Notes: a model not told the origin generated them from the letters alone. A stretch of 64,000 nucleotides of DNA from Pelargonium nanum (GCA_036897485.1 JAYMTF010000041.1:1-64000); one strand, 5' to 3'. Positions 22,825 through 35,080 are shown, numbered from the stretch's first letter. Numbers and translations are program-made.

Positions 22825-24325
22825 TTCAACTTGAAGCAGCACTTAATATTTATATGAATTGTGATTTATCAATAATATTGTGTGTAGTTTTCTCAATTCA
22901 TTGGGATTAGGGTTTCTGATTTTCTCCCCGATTGTATTTGATGAAACTAATACATTATTATTTATTGTTCTTCACAATCCATCCATAATTTGATGACAAA
23001 GATGATAGTTCGAATTTTAGATCAGATTGAATATTTTCAACTTGAATAATTTAAATGGACGGTCTGTTTGGTTTGCATGTTTCGGACATGTTCAAGTTCA
23101 TGTTATATATACATGCAAAATCTGTGGGGCAGTGCAAGTTACTCGATCCTACCCAAAAATTCTTGGTTTATTTTATGTGATCCGAATTCAGGTTTAAATT
23201 GTTGTCTCTAATCCATAACAAAAAAGGTGTGAGGGATCGATGATGGTATACTTGAATGTGATCGAGTAAATGGCGTTGCAAGAATTATCCGAAATTGAAT
23301 ATTAATGATAAAGAATTCCATACTTAATATTGACGACTATCGTAGATTATTCAAGTAAATGATAGCATGATTCAAAGAAGTATTCAAATTACTAACGCCT
23401 TGTAGGTCAAACGGTTATAACACTTAGATCTCCATTATGAGGTATCGGGTTTGAGTCTTTTGGACACCAACTTTGTAAATATTATTGACTATAATATGAT
23501 GTAATTTTAAATCATCTCTTGAAAGATCTTAAAGAAACTGTTAAGAGCCCGTTTGATCCGCAAGATCTTGGTTTTATTTAGTATAATCTAAGTTTGTGGT
23601 TGAGCAAATGAAGTTAAACATTTTTTTCTTTACAGAAGACTATGCCTCATTTGCACATTACAATAAAACACACATCTTTAAACAAAACTTAAAGCGTGAA
23701 CTTCGAGTTTCACATCAGACACGAGATTAAATATCTCTACCTTGGTGAAAACAGATTCCACCAAGTTAACGGGAGGAAGAATCTAGAGAGAACACAATGA
23801 GGAATTAAATGTGTGAAAGAAGCGATGTGTCGTCACATGATTGGTCGAATATGATGATGTCATTGGCTGTGAATCATGATGACGTTCTGTTGGCTGGTGT
23901 CATGTAAGTCACTGCGACGTGGCACTATTTAGGTGACAAAGGACATTTATTTTGTCTTTCAGCCATCTGATTTGATTGTCGGATGTGGCTCAAAGTCAAC
24001 ACTCCCTTGTGGTCATTTGTGTAAGTGTTGCTAGAGGACCCCGACCTGATCTCCGTGTAGCAACGAACCCGACCATATTTCAAATTGACTAGGGTTAGGC
24101 CTTTCCAACCCAACTTCAAACCCAAACCCGAAAACCCGACCAAACCCAACCCAAATTTCCCTTCACATAAATTTTAGTAAATACCAGCCCTACAATCACA
24201 AAAAATTCTGCCATTTCCGTTGACCCAAAAATAGTAATTAAATTTTTTTCATTCCAAATCCCAATCCAACCATTTCCTGTAAGAAATCAATAAACACATT
24301 ATCAATTAAAATTGAAGAAAAATAA
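22825..24325. other. Intergenic region between peptide genes 2 and 3
   Basis: It holds a tRNA-derived SINE-like segment (23395-23520) and a CCCGACC-type repeat near 24030-24150. No good TATA box is visible upstream of copy 3. No gene seen. Confidence 0.55.
23395..23520 (+). mobile_element. tRNA-derived SINE-like segment
   Basis: GTAGGTCAAACGGTTATAAC resembles a tRNA A-box region, and GGTATCGGGTTTGAGTC about 35 bases later resembles a B box. The tRNA-like head runs into AT-rich sequence. No terminal direct repeats could be fixed, and a full cloverleaf does not form, so it is a SINE head and not a tRNA gene. Confidence 0.45.
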
Positions 24326-25152
24326 ATGGCCATGAACAAGCTTGTTGGTGCTGTATTTGTAATGTGCATTGTTGTTGCTGCAACGTTACATTTCCAGAAA
24401 GCTGAGGCTGAGACCAAAAAGGAGAAAGAAGAATACAAGGCTTGTTTTAATCCTTGCATGAAGAAATGCAACCATGACGGCCACCATTACTCTCATTGCG
24501 AAATGAAGTGCGACGAGGATTGCTCCGGTAAGGTGGTCGCCGGTGAGTCTAGTTATATATATTTCTTCGAAAACGGTTGAAAACATCATTTCCGTCTCAA
24601 AATAAGTATAGTAGAGTTGATAAGGTTTTTTTGGGTTTGGGTTGGAAAGGTCTAACCTAAAACCGGTTTGAAAGGGGATGGGTTCGTGGACCGAGTTTTG
24701 GTTTTACGTGAGATATGTGCGGTTTTCCTGACCTGATCTAACCTGAAACAATTATTTCCGTCTCAAAATAAGTATTGTAGAGTTGATCGGGTTTTTTGGG
24801 TTTGGGTTGGGAAGGTCTAACCCAAACCCGGTTTGAAAAGGGTTGGGTTTGTGGACCGAGTTTCGGTTTTACATGAGATATGTGCGATTTTCCTGACCTG
24901 ATCCGACCTGAAACAATTATTTCCGTCTCAAAATAAGCATATTATATAAAGTTGGCAGTTCGTGTTTTGATTTGGGTTGGAAAAGTCTATCCCAAATCCG
25001 ATCTGATAGGATTAATTATATATAGTCTTGAATCTTAGGTCGGGTTTCGGTATTAGTTTTTACAAAAAAATTATATTTGTAGTAATTAATTACAATATTG
25101 TTTTGTTGTTGCAGACGATTTATTGACCTTGAGGCTTCATGAGAAGAATTAA
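24326..25152 (+). CDS. Ole e 6-like cysteine-rich secreted peptide, copy 3
   Basis: Two exons, 24326-24542 and 25115-25152 (phase 1), encode 84 residues. A signal peptide spans about 1-28 (LVGAVFVMCIVVAATLHF, then QKAEA). The six cysteines follow in KACFNPCMKKC and HHYSHCEMKCDEDC, close to olive Ole e 6. The tail is DDLLTLRLHEKN. A second in-phase donor exists at 24527/24528 (GTAAGG), 15 bases before the chosen GTGAGT donor; using it would drop five residues (GKVVA). The chosen donor keeps the same spacing after CDED as both paralogues. The intron contains a 166-bp tandem repeat. Probably secreted, possibly pollen-expressed like the founder; function unknown. Confidence 0.82.
24591..25000. 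repeat. 166-bp tandem repeat in the intron of peptide gene 3
   Basis: Unit 1 (24591-24756) and unit 2 (24757-24921) begin TCCGTCTCAAAATAAGTAT and contain GGGTTTGGGTTGG and GTGAGATATGTGCGG-like phrases. A diverged partial third unit follows from 24922. The interior belongs to the CCCGACC-type family. Unit similarity is high, so the amplification is recent relative to the gene duplication. Confidence 0.85.
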
Positions 25153-25862
25153 TCTAAGCAAAGGAGTTTGTAATTTTAAACATTTGATAATCAATTGTAC
25201 TTTGTAATAGACACGTGCTGAAAATAGTCCTAATTAATTATTTTTATTCTTATTTTTTTTATGTTCCTTTGTAGAAGAAACATTGATGAACACTTAGTTT
25301 TGATTTATTATTTGTAGTTTTTCGTATCTCATATTTGAGATTAATAATATTATTATATTCATTTTGATTTAACCCAACTTGTTCAATAGTTGGGTCATAT
25401 TCGTGATAAACCGGTTAACAAAATACAAGACTTACAACACGACACAAACACAACCTGCAAACATGAACTAACCACCCTTACTTGAAATTCGAACTGTATG
25501 TTATTTCTTAATGTGTAAACACATACTTTTACATAGAGATCATCATTTTAGATTCTATCAGAGGAAAAGAGAGTATAGGTAAAACTCGCCTTATCGAATC
25601 TCCATTTCAAACACAATGGGCCCGATTATTCGGGCTCAAACACACGAGCAATTGAGACTTAACTCGATAATTTGCGGGTTCGGGTGACATAAAATGGACT
25701 AGACTGATTTTGGGTCAGATCCGAGTTTAGAGTTTCTTGATAATCTGAAGAACGGGTCGAGCAAACGCACATGAACCCCCGCACCCCCATTGCGTCGGGT
25801 TTTGGTTAGTTCTTTTCAACCCGAACCAGATATGAGTCAGGTTTGGGTCAATAGGGTGGGAT
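25153..25862. other. Intergenic region with CCCGACC-type repeats
   Basis: The 3' flank of peptide gene 3 is followed by a short ACACGAC-like piece (about 25385-25455) and a CCCGACC-type segment (about 25620-25860). Nothing coding is seen. Confidence 0.5.
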
Positions 25863-25909
25863 TGGGCCCATTACGGACCATTATAGCTTCTAAAAATTGA
25901 TAAACCCTA
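25863..25909 (+). promoter_or_regulatory. uL24m promoter: site II plus telobox
   Basis: TGGGCC at 25863-25868 and AAACCCTA at 25902-25909 lie just upstream of an apparent leader exon that starts near 25920. The pairing is the known site II/telobox arrangement of plant ribosomal-protein promoters. Confidence 0.6.
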
Positions 25910-25919
25910 AAAAAAAAAA

Positions 25920-26907
25920 AAACTAAAACCAGAGATACACCAAATCGCTAATCGCCGACATCACCAAATCGCTTAGCGCCTCCATCTCCGGCAGCCTCTC
26001 CGCCACCAACATCCTCCATTCAATCTCTCTCTCACGGTGGCTGCTTCATCTTGGTTAGTGGCCAGGAATGTTCTTGAATTTTTTGAATTTTTCAATCAGC
26101 TTATTTAGGAATTTTTTTATTGAAAAAATTAGGGTTCATATCGGATTTGAACATTTGAGTTACTCTGTTATGAGATCTGAAAATTTGGCTAGTTTGAAAT
26201 GTTTTCATTTTTTAATTTGTTGTTATATTTGAGAATCTATGACTCAATTTGGGTTATATTGTAATGATTTTGTTTGATTATGTATTTATGTTGTTGAAAT
26301 ATAGCCGTTAGGGTTTCAATTTGGTTGATTTTGGGTTTCAATTTGGTTGATTATTTACCTGAACACGAATGTGAAATGATGATGCTGAATGTTCAATTTC
26401 TGTACTGTTTTTGTGAATAAATTCGTTTTTTTTAGTGGTAGTGATGTTCTACTCTTGTAGAGTACGAAATCTAGTAAGTGTTTGGATTACAAAATTTGAT
26501 ATGTTTCGTTCCCATTCCGATACAAAAATTCTAATCCAAATGTGAACAGAGGGATTCAGTGTTAAGATAATTGCATAGTTTGGTTCGAAGATTTTGACAA
26601 GCGTGGCAGTTCAAAATGTGGGTAGTTTGAGTGGCTGGCCTTGAGTGTTTCGCTGTCTTGTTTCTATGATTCGAACTTTGGACATGCCAGAATAATACAT
26701 TAGTATTTACCATTATGATATCTACTAATTTGTTGTTTCGCTGTCTTGTATTATGAAATTTAAAAGTACTTAAGTTTTGTTATTAGTTTTGTGTTTTGGT
26801 TATGGGTTTTATTGAACATGATCTATATAGTGACATGAGTATTGTTTTGCTTTTAGGTGTGCAGAAAATAACTCCTTAGAAAAGCTTTCTCTCTGCTGCA
26901 GTTTATA
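25920..26907 (+). other. 5' UTR of uL24m with leader intron
   Basis: A C-rich leader exon ends at 26053 with donor GTTAGT. The intron 26054-26856 ends TTTTAG, and a short second leader segment runs to the ATG at 26908. The intron carries a degraded Tourist-like piece near 26465-26550 (GTGTTTGGATTAC ... TAATCCAAATG). Confidence 0.6.
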
Positions 26908-28804
26908 ATGGGTTGGAAGGCTGCTGAGAAGCTCATTAAGCACTGGAGAATTCTCAGAGGAGATAATGTGAGGATGAGAGAATAGTTCTCTTTTAGGTCT
27001 CATTTCTGTATTTGACTTTTGAATTTTATTGATGCATAAATTTCAAATTTTGCTTCAAAAATTTCTCAGGTGATGATAACCAGCGGTAAAGATAGAGGTG
27101 AAACCGGTGTCATTAAGCGCGTCATCCGCTCTCAAAATCGTGTTATTGTTGAAGGCAAAAATCTAGTAAGAGACACTCTTGGCCTTCCTCTGCATTTGGA
27201 ACCCTTTATTTGACATTTTGTCTTCCTGGTTTCGTGTGTGTTGTCAGTTCACGTTTGTAAATCACGACAAGCACTTAATATTGTATTTTCTTACTTAGGA
27301 ACTAACACATCCTCAGCATTTTCTTTTGTTGAGATCTTTGTGATTCTTGTTCTGAGTCTGCACATGCCTATTCATCGGAAGCAGAAATAATACATTCCGG
27401 TGCTTGATTACTTCGGGCATTTAGAAAGTTGCTTTGCATTCATAAACCCCGTGAGTTTGAAAATTACCACCGACAAGGCCAGGAACCACTTTTTGTTTAA
27501 TTTATTTGTGCACCACCGATATTGATGAAATGCATTGTCCAACCTATAAAATAAAAATGAACTATGTTATTTCTTATGTTGTTGCATGGTGACGAACTTG
27601 TTCATTACGCAACATTGTCCTCCCCTTACATATTCCATGTATGCATTTTTTCAGGTAAAGAAACACATCAGGCAAGGACAAGGGCATGAAGGTGGGATCT
27701 TTTCAATTGAAGCCCCGCTTCATGTCTCAAATGTTAAAATTCTTGATCCAATCACAGGGTGAGCTTATGCCCTAGTTTTATTAGATATGATTACTGATTT
27801 TTCTTTGTTAACATACATATTCAGAGAAATGATTGTTAGCATTTAGTTGTGCAGGAAGCCTTGTAAGGTTATGAAGAAATTTCTAGAAGATGGTACCAAA
27901 GTGAGGGTTTCTAAAGGTTTAAATGCATCTGGCTCTGTCATCCCTTATCCTGAGATTTTAAAGATAAGGAACCCGCCGAGACCTACAGTTGGTACTTAAT
28001 GAAAACTTACATCTTTATTGCTCCTTTTTTCATAAACATGTTATGCACGTAGCCATTTATATCGGCATGTTATGAAATTTGTTAGATATTTGCTCTCTTT
28101 TCCACTTAACTAGTTAGACATGAAGCCCTCTATCTGACAATAGGTGGCAATTAATTCCGATTTTGGATCTGTTTGGGTTTTAGATCTTAGTGTAAAATGT
28201 GTGGATTTGGCCCAGCCAACCCGACCCGCAATGTTATAGGATAAATCCTAACCGACATGAAAATTGGTCGGATCAGATCGGTTTTAAGTCGGCTTGGATT
28301 TTGGATTTCCTCTGGTTCATATCCAAATTGCCACCTCTATCTAACAAACAGAATCTGGAATTGTGATGCTCAGTCTCCTACGTACTCTGGTTCATGAAAT
28401 TTCACAATTTGCGTGAAATTAACTTTTCTCTAGTGCTACCATAATATGAAAATCATAATACTATTCTTGAGGCGAATTAAAGTTCAGATTGGTAATCAAA
28501 AGCTCCATTGTTAGTATAAATCTTGTTGAGGAGTTTGATTTCACAATTATTTGCAGTCTTTTACTCGTAAGCACCTTAGATGTTCCATGATATATACTCC
28601 ATAACGACATTCTAGATCTTGCAACTTACGTAATTCAGTTATGGCAATCTCGTGTTGTTGAGTAAATTGTCTATTATATATGTGATGCACTTTTGTTGAT
28701 CAAATCTGTTTTGTTTTGCAGCCGGTCCCAAAGATACTCCAATGGAGGATGTGTTGGAGGTGACATATGACCCCAGATCAGGGAAGGGCATGCCTAACCT
28801 CTAA
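26908..28804 (+). CDS. Ribosomal protein uL24, mitochondrial type (KOW domain)
   Basis: Five exons (26908-26967, 27070-27165, 27655-27758, 27855-27991, 28722-28804) encode 159 residues. The protein opens MGWKAAEKLIKHWRILRGDN. The KOW motif follows (VMITSGKDRGETGVIKRVIR), then IVEGKNLVKKHIRQGQGHEG, and it ends SGKGMPNL. uL24 binds 23S-type rRNA at an early step of large-subunit assembly. The short N-terminus and length match the plant organellar uL24 of which Arabidopsis At5g23535 is, from memory, the counterpart; this form is assigned to mitochondria. No long transit peptide is visible, so targeting is inferred. Intron 4 contains a 195-bp foldback insertion. Confidence 0.9.
28128..28347. mobile_element. 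Foldback CCCGACC-type insertion flanked by a 13-bp direct repeat
   Basis: Inverted ends AGGTGGCAATT (28142) and AATTGCCACCT (ending 28336) enclose a GGTCGG/CCGACC-rich centre. The flanks CTCTATCTGACAA (28128-28140) and CTCTATCTAACAA (28335-28347) form a 13-bp direct repeat with one mismatch, which looks like a target-site duplication. It lies in intron 4 of uL24m. Confidence 0.6.
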
Positions 28805-30202
28805 AATAGCATCGCGGTCATTGTCATTCGACTTCTAAGCATATTAATCAAAGATGTCGCTAAAACGCGGTTGCAAGGGTTTATTTATGTTTTTCATAAG
28901 TAAGCATTTTAAACAAATACTCGTGCTGTGCATTTTGTTATATATGCTTGCTATCATTGAAGTTTAGTCTTTCAACTTCATATTTTGTTGCTTCATTGGA
29001 GGATCCAATCTTTATCGGGAGATGGTTTTGAGGTGTGGGAGATTTTCATGATAGGCAAGTTTGTGGATTGATATTGTTCCTAATGACCTGAACCTTATTG
29101 TGGCGGCATTGTAAGGAATGGCATCGGGGCGGTTGTGCAAGGGTTCCCCGCCCCATGTTTGCACTATGGATTTTACCCACCTCATGCCTTATCCAGAGTC
29201 GGAAATTTGAACCCGAACCCAAACCTGCAGGTATTCTGAACCCGACTTAAAAAAATTGGTTTACATAAAATGGATATAGTTAATTTTGAGTTGGGTTCAG
29301 GTAAGATGTTACTTGAGAAATTGCGGGCTGGGTTGGGTTGGATCAGGCAAACCCACACATTTTGCACGTATAACCCAGACCCGACCAATGGCCAAAACTT
29401 GTGTTACTTTTGAGTTGGGTTCGTTTTTAACCGAAATTTGAAAAAAATAAAAATTGAATTGACACCTTTACCCCCATTCTAGAGCTATCAATTTAGACTC
29501 GAACTTGACCCACATTATCGCGATAAAAGATAAAAATAAGAGTTCTGATCTAAACATCGTTAATTAATGTCTCAACAATTTTCTGTACAAGAACGAATGA
29601 TGAACAATTAACCCATAGAAATGAGTTTTCTATAACTCAAACCAGTGACCCACTTGGAGTTTGTTTGGGTGAATCCTGCAAGAACATGATATAAATAAGC
29701 ATTTTTTTTACAATTATGGAAAAATACATCGAAAGAGCATCGAGAGATATCGAATTTGATTACCTGAATATTACTAGGATTGAGGAGTTGAATGTGGAGA
29801 TAGCGATCTGAAGAATTAGTAATTCCAAACAAAAATTACAATCTCATTACCTATCTTGACAAGCAAATGACACGAAAACGAGCTTTGTTATAAAATACGA
29901 TAAAAAGTAGACAATTATTTTAGAGCAGAGATAGTATATAAAAAGATGGAACGCGACCTACTAACCTTTCTTCGTGTTAAGGGCAAAAGAATGCATTTGA
30001 TTGCAATTTTTATGCACTCTTTGCGATAGTCTCTGCCTGAAATATGAACCCATGAATGTTATGAAAATCGAAAAATGTAACTATATGTTTTCGAACATCG
30101 TTACTGAATAGTAATCCGTAAATAATATCTATAACGCAGCTCTCGTGTTCTGTTATATACCTTATTTTGGGTTTGGGGATCAATTGAGAAAGCCATTTTT
30201 CT
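28805..30202. other. Intergenic region, convergent gene ends
   Basis: The 3' UTR of uL24m, a CCCGACC-type repeat (about 29190-29500) and the presumed 3' UTR of the 5-phosphatase. The frames at 29182-29388, 29608-29832 and 30010-30261 are not gene-like. Confidence 0.55.
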
Positions 30203-33200
30203 TCAAAAGAAGTTGAGTTTGGTGTATCCATGTGAGTGTTGCAGCAACTCTTCAACCTCAATCCTGGAACCGGAACAGCTCAAGCTTCTCTTGAAACGAA
30301 AACGATTTACAGACTCTATCTCAGCTGCAAATACGCCGTAAACTGGTCTATGATCTGAGAACCTCGACTCTCCTCGAACGTAAGATAGTTGATCTAGGCC
30401 ATTTCCGTACCACAAAATGCGATCACACCTTCACGTATGGATACAAATAGACGAACATTAGTTCTTAGTATCACTTCACGTAGTTAAATAACAGTTCGAT
30501 AGCGTGTAAGATTAAGAAAACTAGAATGAAATTAGACTCAAGAACGAGAACGAAAATGAGAATCTCATTCAATAGTCATTTCACATGAACAATTTATAAT
30601 ACAAACGTTTTATTCCCATTTCGATTTTTGATTCCCATTCCTAAACAAATTGAGAGAGCGTACCATGCAGGAGTTCTTCGCTTTTTCCTAGGGTGTCGAT
30701 CCTCCCCTGTGTATCTATCTGAATTATTCGAATACTTGTATGTCGGAGGGAAATATATGTTCCCTTCGTTCCACCCCTCAAAGACACGCCCCCGTCTTTG
30801 CTCTATCCGAAGCTGAAAATACGAAGATTGATCAGTTGTTATCACGATGATTTGAAAACAGATATCGAACACTTGAATGAATTGCAATGAGAACAACAAG
30901 GTTGGCTAGGTTTTAGGATCATTTGTTTATAGGAAAGTAACACACCTGATCATTCTCGAGCAGAGCCCTCCAGTTGCGCATCTCAACAAGAGCCTTTGTG
31001 GATCGGTAAGGGAGGGCGATCCTATAATTTAAATCTCCCAACCAAATAATCCGACTGCAAAAACATAAACAAGTTAAGATCTTGAAGAATACGAGAAACA
31101 ACATGTTTCGTTAAAAGACCGGATGATTATAGGAAGATAGTTTGGTGCAAAGACATCAAGAAGATAGAAAAACAACTGTATCATTTCTGTTACTATCCCA
31201 TTTCCGTTATATATTAAAACTATTAGCGACAACACACTTCAAATTCTTTCGATATCTATAATCTCCTTCAAAGAATGGACGACACAGGAAAGACTCACAT
31301 TCTGTTGATGTGAGATTCCTTAATCCCCTCAAAGAAGGGACAACGTGGAAAAGACTCACATTTTTTCGATGTGAGATTTCTTAATCATCCTCAAAGACAG
31401 GACGATGTGGAAAAGAGAAAACGGGTTACGGGTCACTAGGCTCCTTCACATGCAGACTCGATAAGAATTACAAGATAACAAATCCTGTATATGGACCACG
31501 AAGGGCGTAGTCAAGACAAATGGGTCACTAGATCTAAACAGATCGAGTTCTGCTACTATTTAAACTTGACTCCAGCCTATAAACATAAACTATTAGGTGA
31601 ATGGCTCCACTAGTATATCAAATGACGACTAATTTCACATTCTTTCTACGTGAGATTACTTTACACATTCAAACTTATTAATCCAAACTCTAACAAAGCT
31701 CAAAAACACGAATCTTACTCATGCTCTAGAATTGTCTGCGGGGAGTTCTCATCTCCCGTGCCATGAACCCGAGGAAACCTCGTCTTCCTGAGGATCTCCA
31801 TGACATCCGAGTTTCTCCGTACCTCGTCACCTTCCTTCTGTCCCGAGGTCAAATGACTACAAACAAAGCAAAAGCTTGTTTGGTGCAAAGACATGCTAAT
31901 AGAGATTGATCCCTGCAAAACCCAAAGAAAATCAGATCAAAAACTCTTCCAAAATCATCATCACAACAATATAAATAAGAAAAGAAAAAAAAGGTACAAT
32001 GTACCTTGTTTCCAAGATAACCCATCAATCCTCTGCCCACACAGGACACTTTCATGTTTTTCACATCATCTCTAAGATCACTCTTCACCCAAACTGTCAA
32101 AAATATTCCAACCATTTGCTTACTAGCAACCAAACAATACCTTGACTGCTGATCTCTATCTTCCATGGAAATAGACCCATCGTAGCTCGTTGGAGAGTCC
32201 TCGAGTCCATTTTCTTCATCCGACGAGCCCCAATCACTTGGCCTGTGACCATACATAACCCGGTCACACATACTAAACCTCCTTTCAAGTTGAGGTAGTT
32301 GCATTGACATGTCACGGTCCATTCTCATGCTGCAGCTCAAAGACCGGAAGGACCGGCGATGACATCCACTGTTTAGAGTCTTCCTAATAAGAGCTAACCA
32401 TTTTCTGGCTGGACCGTCGTCTTCTGTACCAAGAACATTACCAGCATTCAGAGGGACAATTTCTTGAAACCTGAGAGACAATGTGGGATTGAATAGCCTT
32501 GTGTAAGTGTCTGGTTAACACAAATATGACAAACAAGAGATGTCAAATTTTGATTGAATATATAGATAGGACTGACCCAAGAACATAAATGTCAGCAGGA
32601 GGTGAAGTGTGAAGCCAATCTTCAAGATTCAAATGACTTGGTGGAGCTTTTCCAGCCACATTCCAAGTAGCTACAAAAATCCTGTTGCCCACAAGATAGG
32701 AGAATACTAATGAAACCAAAACTTACACTGCCAAAACTTATTTTATATGCAGATTGATCCATGTCAAATCTGGGCCCACCAACGGTTCATCGACCTATTC
32801 ATCTTTAACGGTTGACCTTTTAAAGTATTGCATGAGGGATAAAAATAAGGTTGACCGATGTTCCATTTGGGTCCACCAACAAATGATCAATCTGATAACT
32901 AGAAGTCTAGAACGGTCTACTGTAAAGAGTAAAAACAAGTAAATCTAAAACTGAGATAAACTCATACTTAGTATGGGTCTACCGTACTATGTTAGCAACA
33001 ATGTTTGGAAGGAGAGACCAATTTGTGCAGCAACCAAACATCAATAACCAGAAATGTCTATAGACATTAGAGCTGCAGGAGGTATTAGAGTATTACAAAC
33101 CTATAATTATGTACTTCTGTAACTTGTGCAACATCACGGCCAATCTTGCTTCGCCGAAGCCGATCAGAGTGCCTGTTGCTCAATCTCTCTGCACACAAAT

Positions 33201-34333
33201 TATCAGAGACTGAGTCCAGAAGTTTGGGACAGCAAATAAAGACAATGTTGAAACACATTTATCAGTAATGGCATGTTTATATTTATGTAAATTCTTGTGG
33301 GGTTTACACTTTAGAGAGGTGTGGTCCAAATACTGAACCTGTTTTGCTTTTCTTGATTGTCCATGTCTCTCTCTCTGAGAACTTGTTCCTCCATTCTTCA
33401 TCACCACCTGAAAAAAGACCATAAAGTTGCTAAAGCTGTGCCATTGACACTGCAAATGCACCAACCCCATATATTCAAATAACATGGTTTGGCCTTCTAC
33501 TACTAATAAAAAGAAGCCACCATAATATTTAGCTCATTCAATTTATATTTATCTAATGTGAGACTTTATTACTCACTTCAACAGTCTCACTCAGAGTCAT
33601 TTTTGTTATCAATGAGCACTACGTGTGTAAGTATTTTCCTTCACAAGGGTATTTTAAATTGGCACTCCTCGTGTGTAAGTATTTTCCTTCTACACGTGGG
33701 TTTGCAGACATATCCTTCTGCAAATGGGCCGAAGAGCACAAGAGAGACAGTAAAAACAAGTCACATTCGAGCCAAAACAAGAATCAAAACCTGGTCTGTT
33801 ATCATCTTAAATTTGATATTGAGTTACACTTCTTACGCATAATGACTTGAGTGTAAAACGTCAACCTTATCAGTAAAGTTTGACTTGCACCGTCAACGCA
33901 ACCAAAAATAAAACTTCAAAATTCAGTAACAAGAAGGAAACAAAATAGCAGATCTTAAGCAGCAAAAAGAAGCAACAGAGCCCATTAAATCCAAAATATT
34001 GCACAGTAGTTGAATAAGGCAAATTGTTCAGTAAAAATCCCATTTTTGTTTTTTATATAAGAGCTAAGATTCCAACTTCTATGACTATAATTTTCAATAG
34101 AATGAGCAGAAAGAGGGATCAGTCACCTTTGTACATGGCATCATCTGTGTGGAAGTCCTCAGCTTTGCTCTTGATGTTGAGCCATTTCTTGACCAGTGAC
34201 TTGGGCCATGAAAGCTTCAATAACAACAACACTCAGTCTATCACCAATCACACCAAAACATACAAATAAATAAAAACCAGACCTTGTTTTGTACTTCACA
34301 AACCTTGCTTTTTCTGGAATTCTCATCTCTCAT
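30203..34333 (-). CDS. IP5P4: Type I inositol polyphosphate 5-phosphatase (5PTase4-like)
   Basis: Ten exons in phase give 507 residues: 34333-34304, 34214-34127, 33407-33339, 33188-33101, 32681-32577, 32470-32005, 31912-31719, 31054-30946, 30812-30664, 30428-30203. The start [10 protein letters not shown], then [20 protein letters not shown], is typical of the plant 5PTase4/BST1 branch. Catalytic-domain landmarks are [10 protein letters not shown] (about 93), [11 protein letters not shown] (128), [20 protein letters not shown] (272), WLGDLNYRI (351), TPAWCDRILW (430) and [10 protein letters not shown] (454). These are the Mg-dependent 5-phosphatase signatures that remove the 5-phosphate from inositol phosphates and phosphoinositides. 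All catalytic motifs are intact. The assignment to 5PTase4 rather than its close paralogue is moderate. Confidence 0.9.
31268..31420. repeat. 61-bp tandem repeat in a 5-phosphatase intron
   Basis: Units start at 31268, 31329 and 31391 with TCAAAGA and share AAAGACTCACATT and GATGTGAGATT. About 2.4 units are present. TCACATTCTTTCTACGTGAG near 31640, in the same intron, is a further degenerate relative. Confidence 0.8.
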
Positions 34334-34373
34334 TGTTCCACAAGTTCATATAGATGCACCAATTTGGAATTGA

Positions 34374-34421
<48 letters not shown>

Positions 34422-35080
34422 AACAAGTTTTTTTTTTTTTTTTTGGGTAGCAAAACCAAATCTATGAATTAAGAAGAACCCATATCTCCATTTTCTCTAA
34501 CTAGACAAGAATCAGAACTTGGGACAAAAAATGGGGAAAGAACAAAAAGAAAAGGTCTCAACTTTGCAAACAAAAGAGAAAACAAAGACAAACCCAGTTA
34601 CTGAGCATTTGTGTACATTCTGGGTCTGCAAGTTCCCAAGCAAAAACCCAGAAAAACCCAGTTGGGTAGTTCAAAAAGAGTGAAAGAGAAGAGAGAGAGC
34701 AACAAGACAACGTAGCAGTAGAGAAAAAGGAAGCTCTTTTATGTGTTGAACAATTGCAAAAAACCTCGTAGTAGTGAGTGATGTGTTGTTGTGTTGTGGG
34801 TACTAAGAGCAAAAGTATCAAAATTTATATCAAATTTGATGAGAGAATCAATAAAGTGGAAGCTAGAGAGCAAGAGTTTTGGGTCTCTCGAGGTTTTTTT
34901 ATTACCCAAAAATACAACAACACAACCGGGTCCCTCCCCTCTCTCTCTCTGCAACCTCTGTTCTTGCCATTGGTGCAGTGTACTTGTGTTTTGGTAGTGT
35001 ATCTTCTACAATTTGGTTTTGTGTGAAATTTGAATAAGAAAACAAGAATTTGAATTGATGTGTAATCTGTAGGGCACCTC
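34334..35080 (-). promoter_or_regulatory. 5' UTR and promoter flank of the 5-phosphatase
   Basis: A GA- and T-rich leader with the (TC)n tract lies next to the ATG. Further out are pyrimidine-rich segments with TCTCTCTCT near 34940. Frames on both strands here (for example 34558-34821 and 34825-35082) are low-complexity artefacts. No TATA box could be assigned. Confidence 0.4.
34376..34419. repeat. (TC)n microsatellite in the 5' UTR region of the 5-phosphatase gene
   Basis: About 22 uninterrupted TC units, followed by an interrupting CTTGAACAAG and a long T run. It lies about 45 bases upstream of the start codon, so on the gene strand the leader carries a (GA)n tract. Confidence 0.9.

Noticed and set aside
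23395-23460. Possible tRNA gene
   Set aside because: A- and B-box-like sequences are present, but acceptor and anticodon stems do not pair. Better explained as a SINE head.
31849-32481. 210-codon minus-strand frame
   Set aside because: Its first 155 codons are exon 6 of the 5-phosphatase. The rest is intron read-through after the donor at 32004.
33558-33842. 94-codon plus-strand frame in a 5-phosphatase intron
   Set aside because: Lies in a duplicated intronic stretch (GTGTGTAAGTATTTTCCTTC occurs twice), with no domain or start context.
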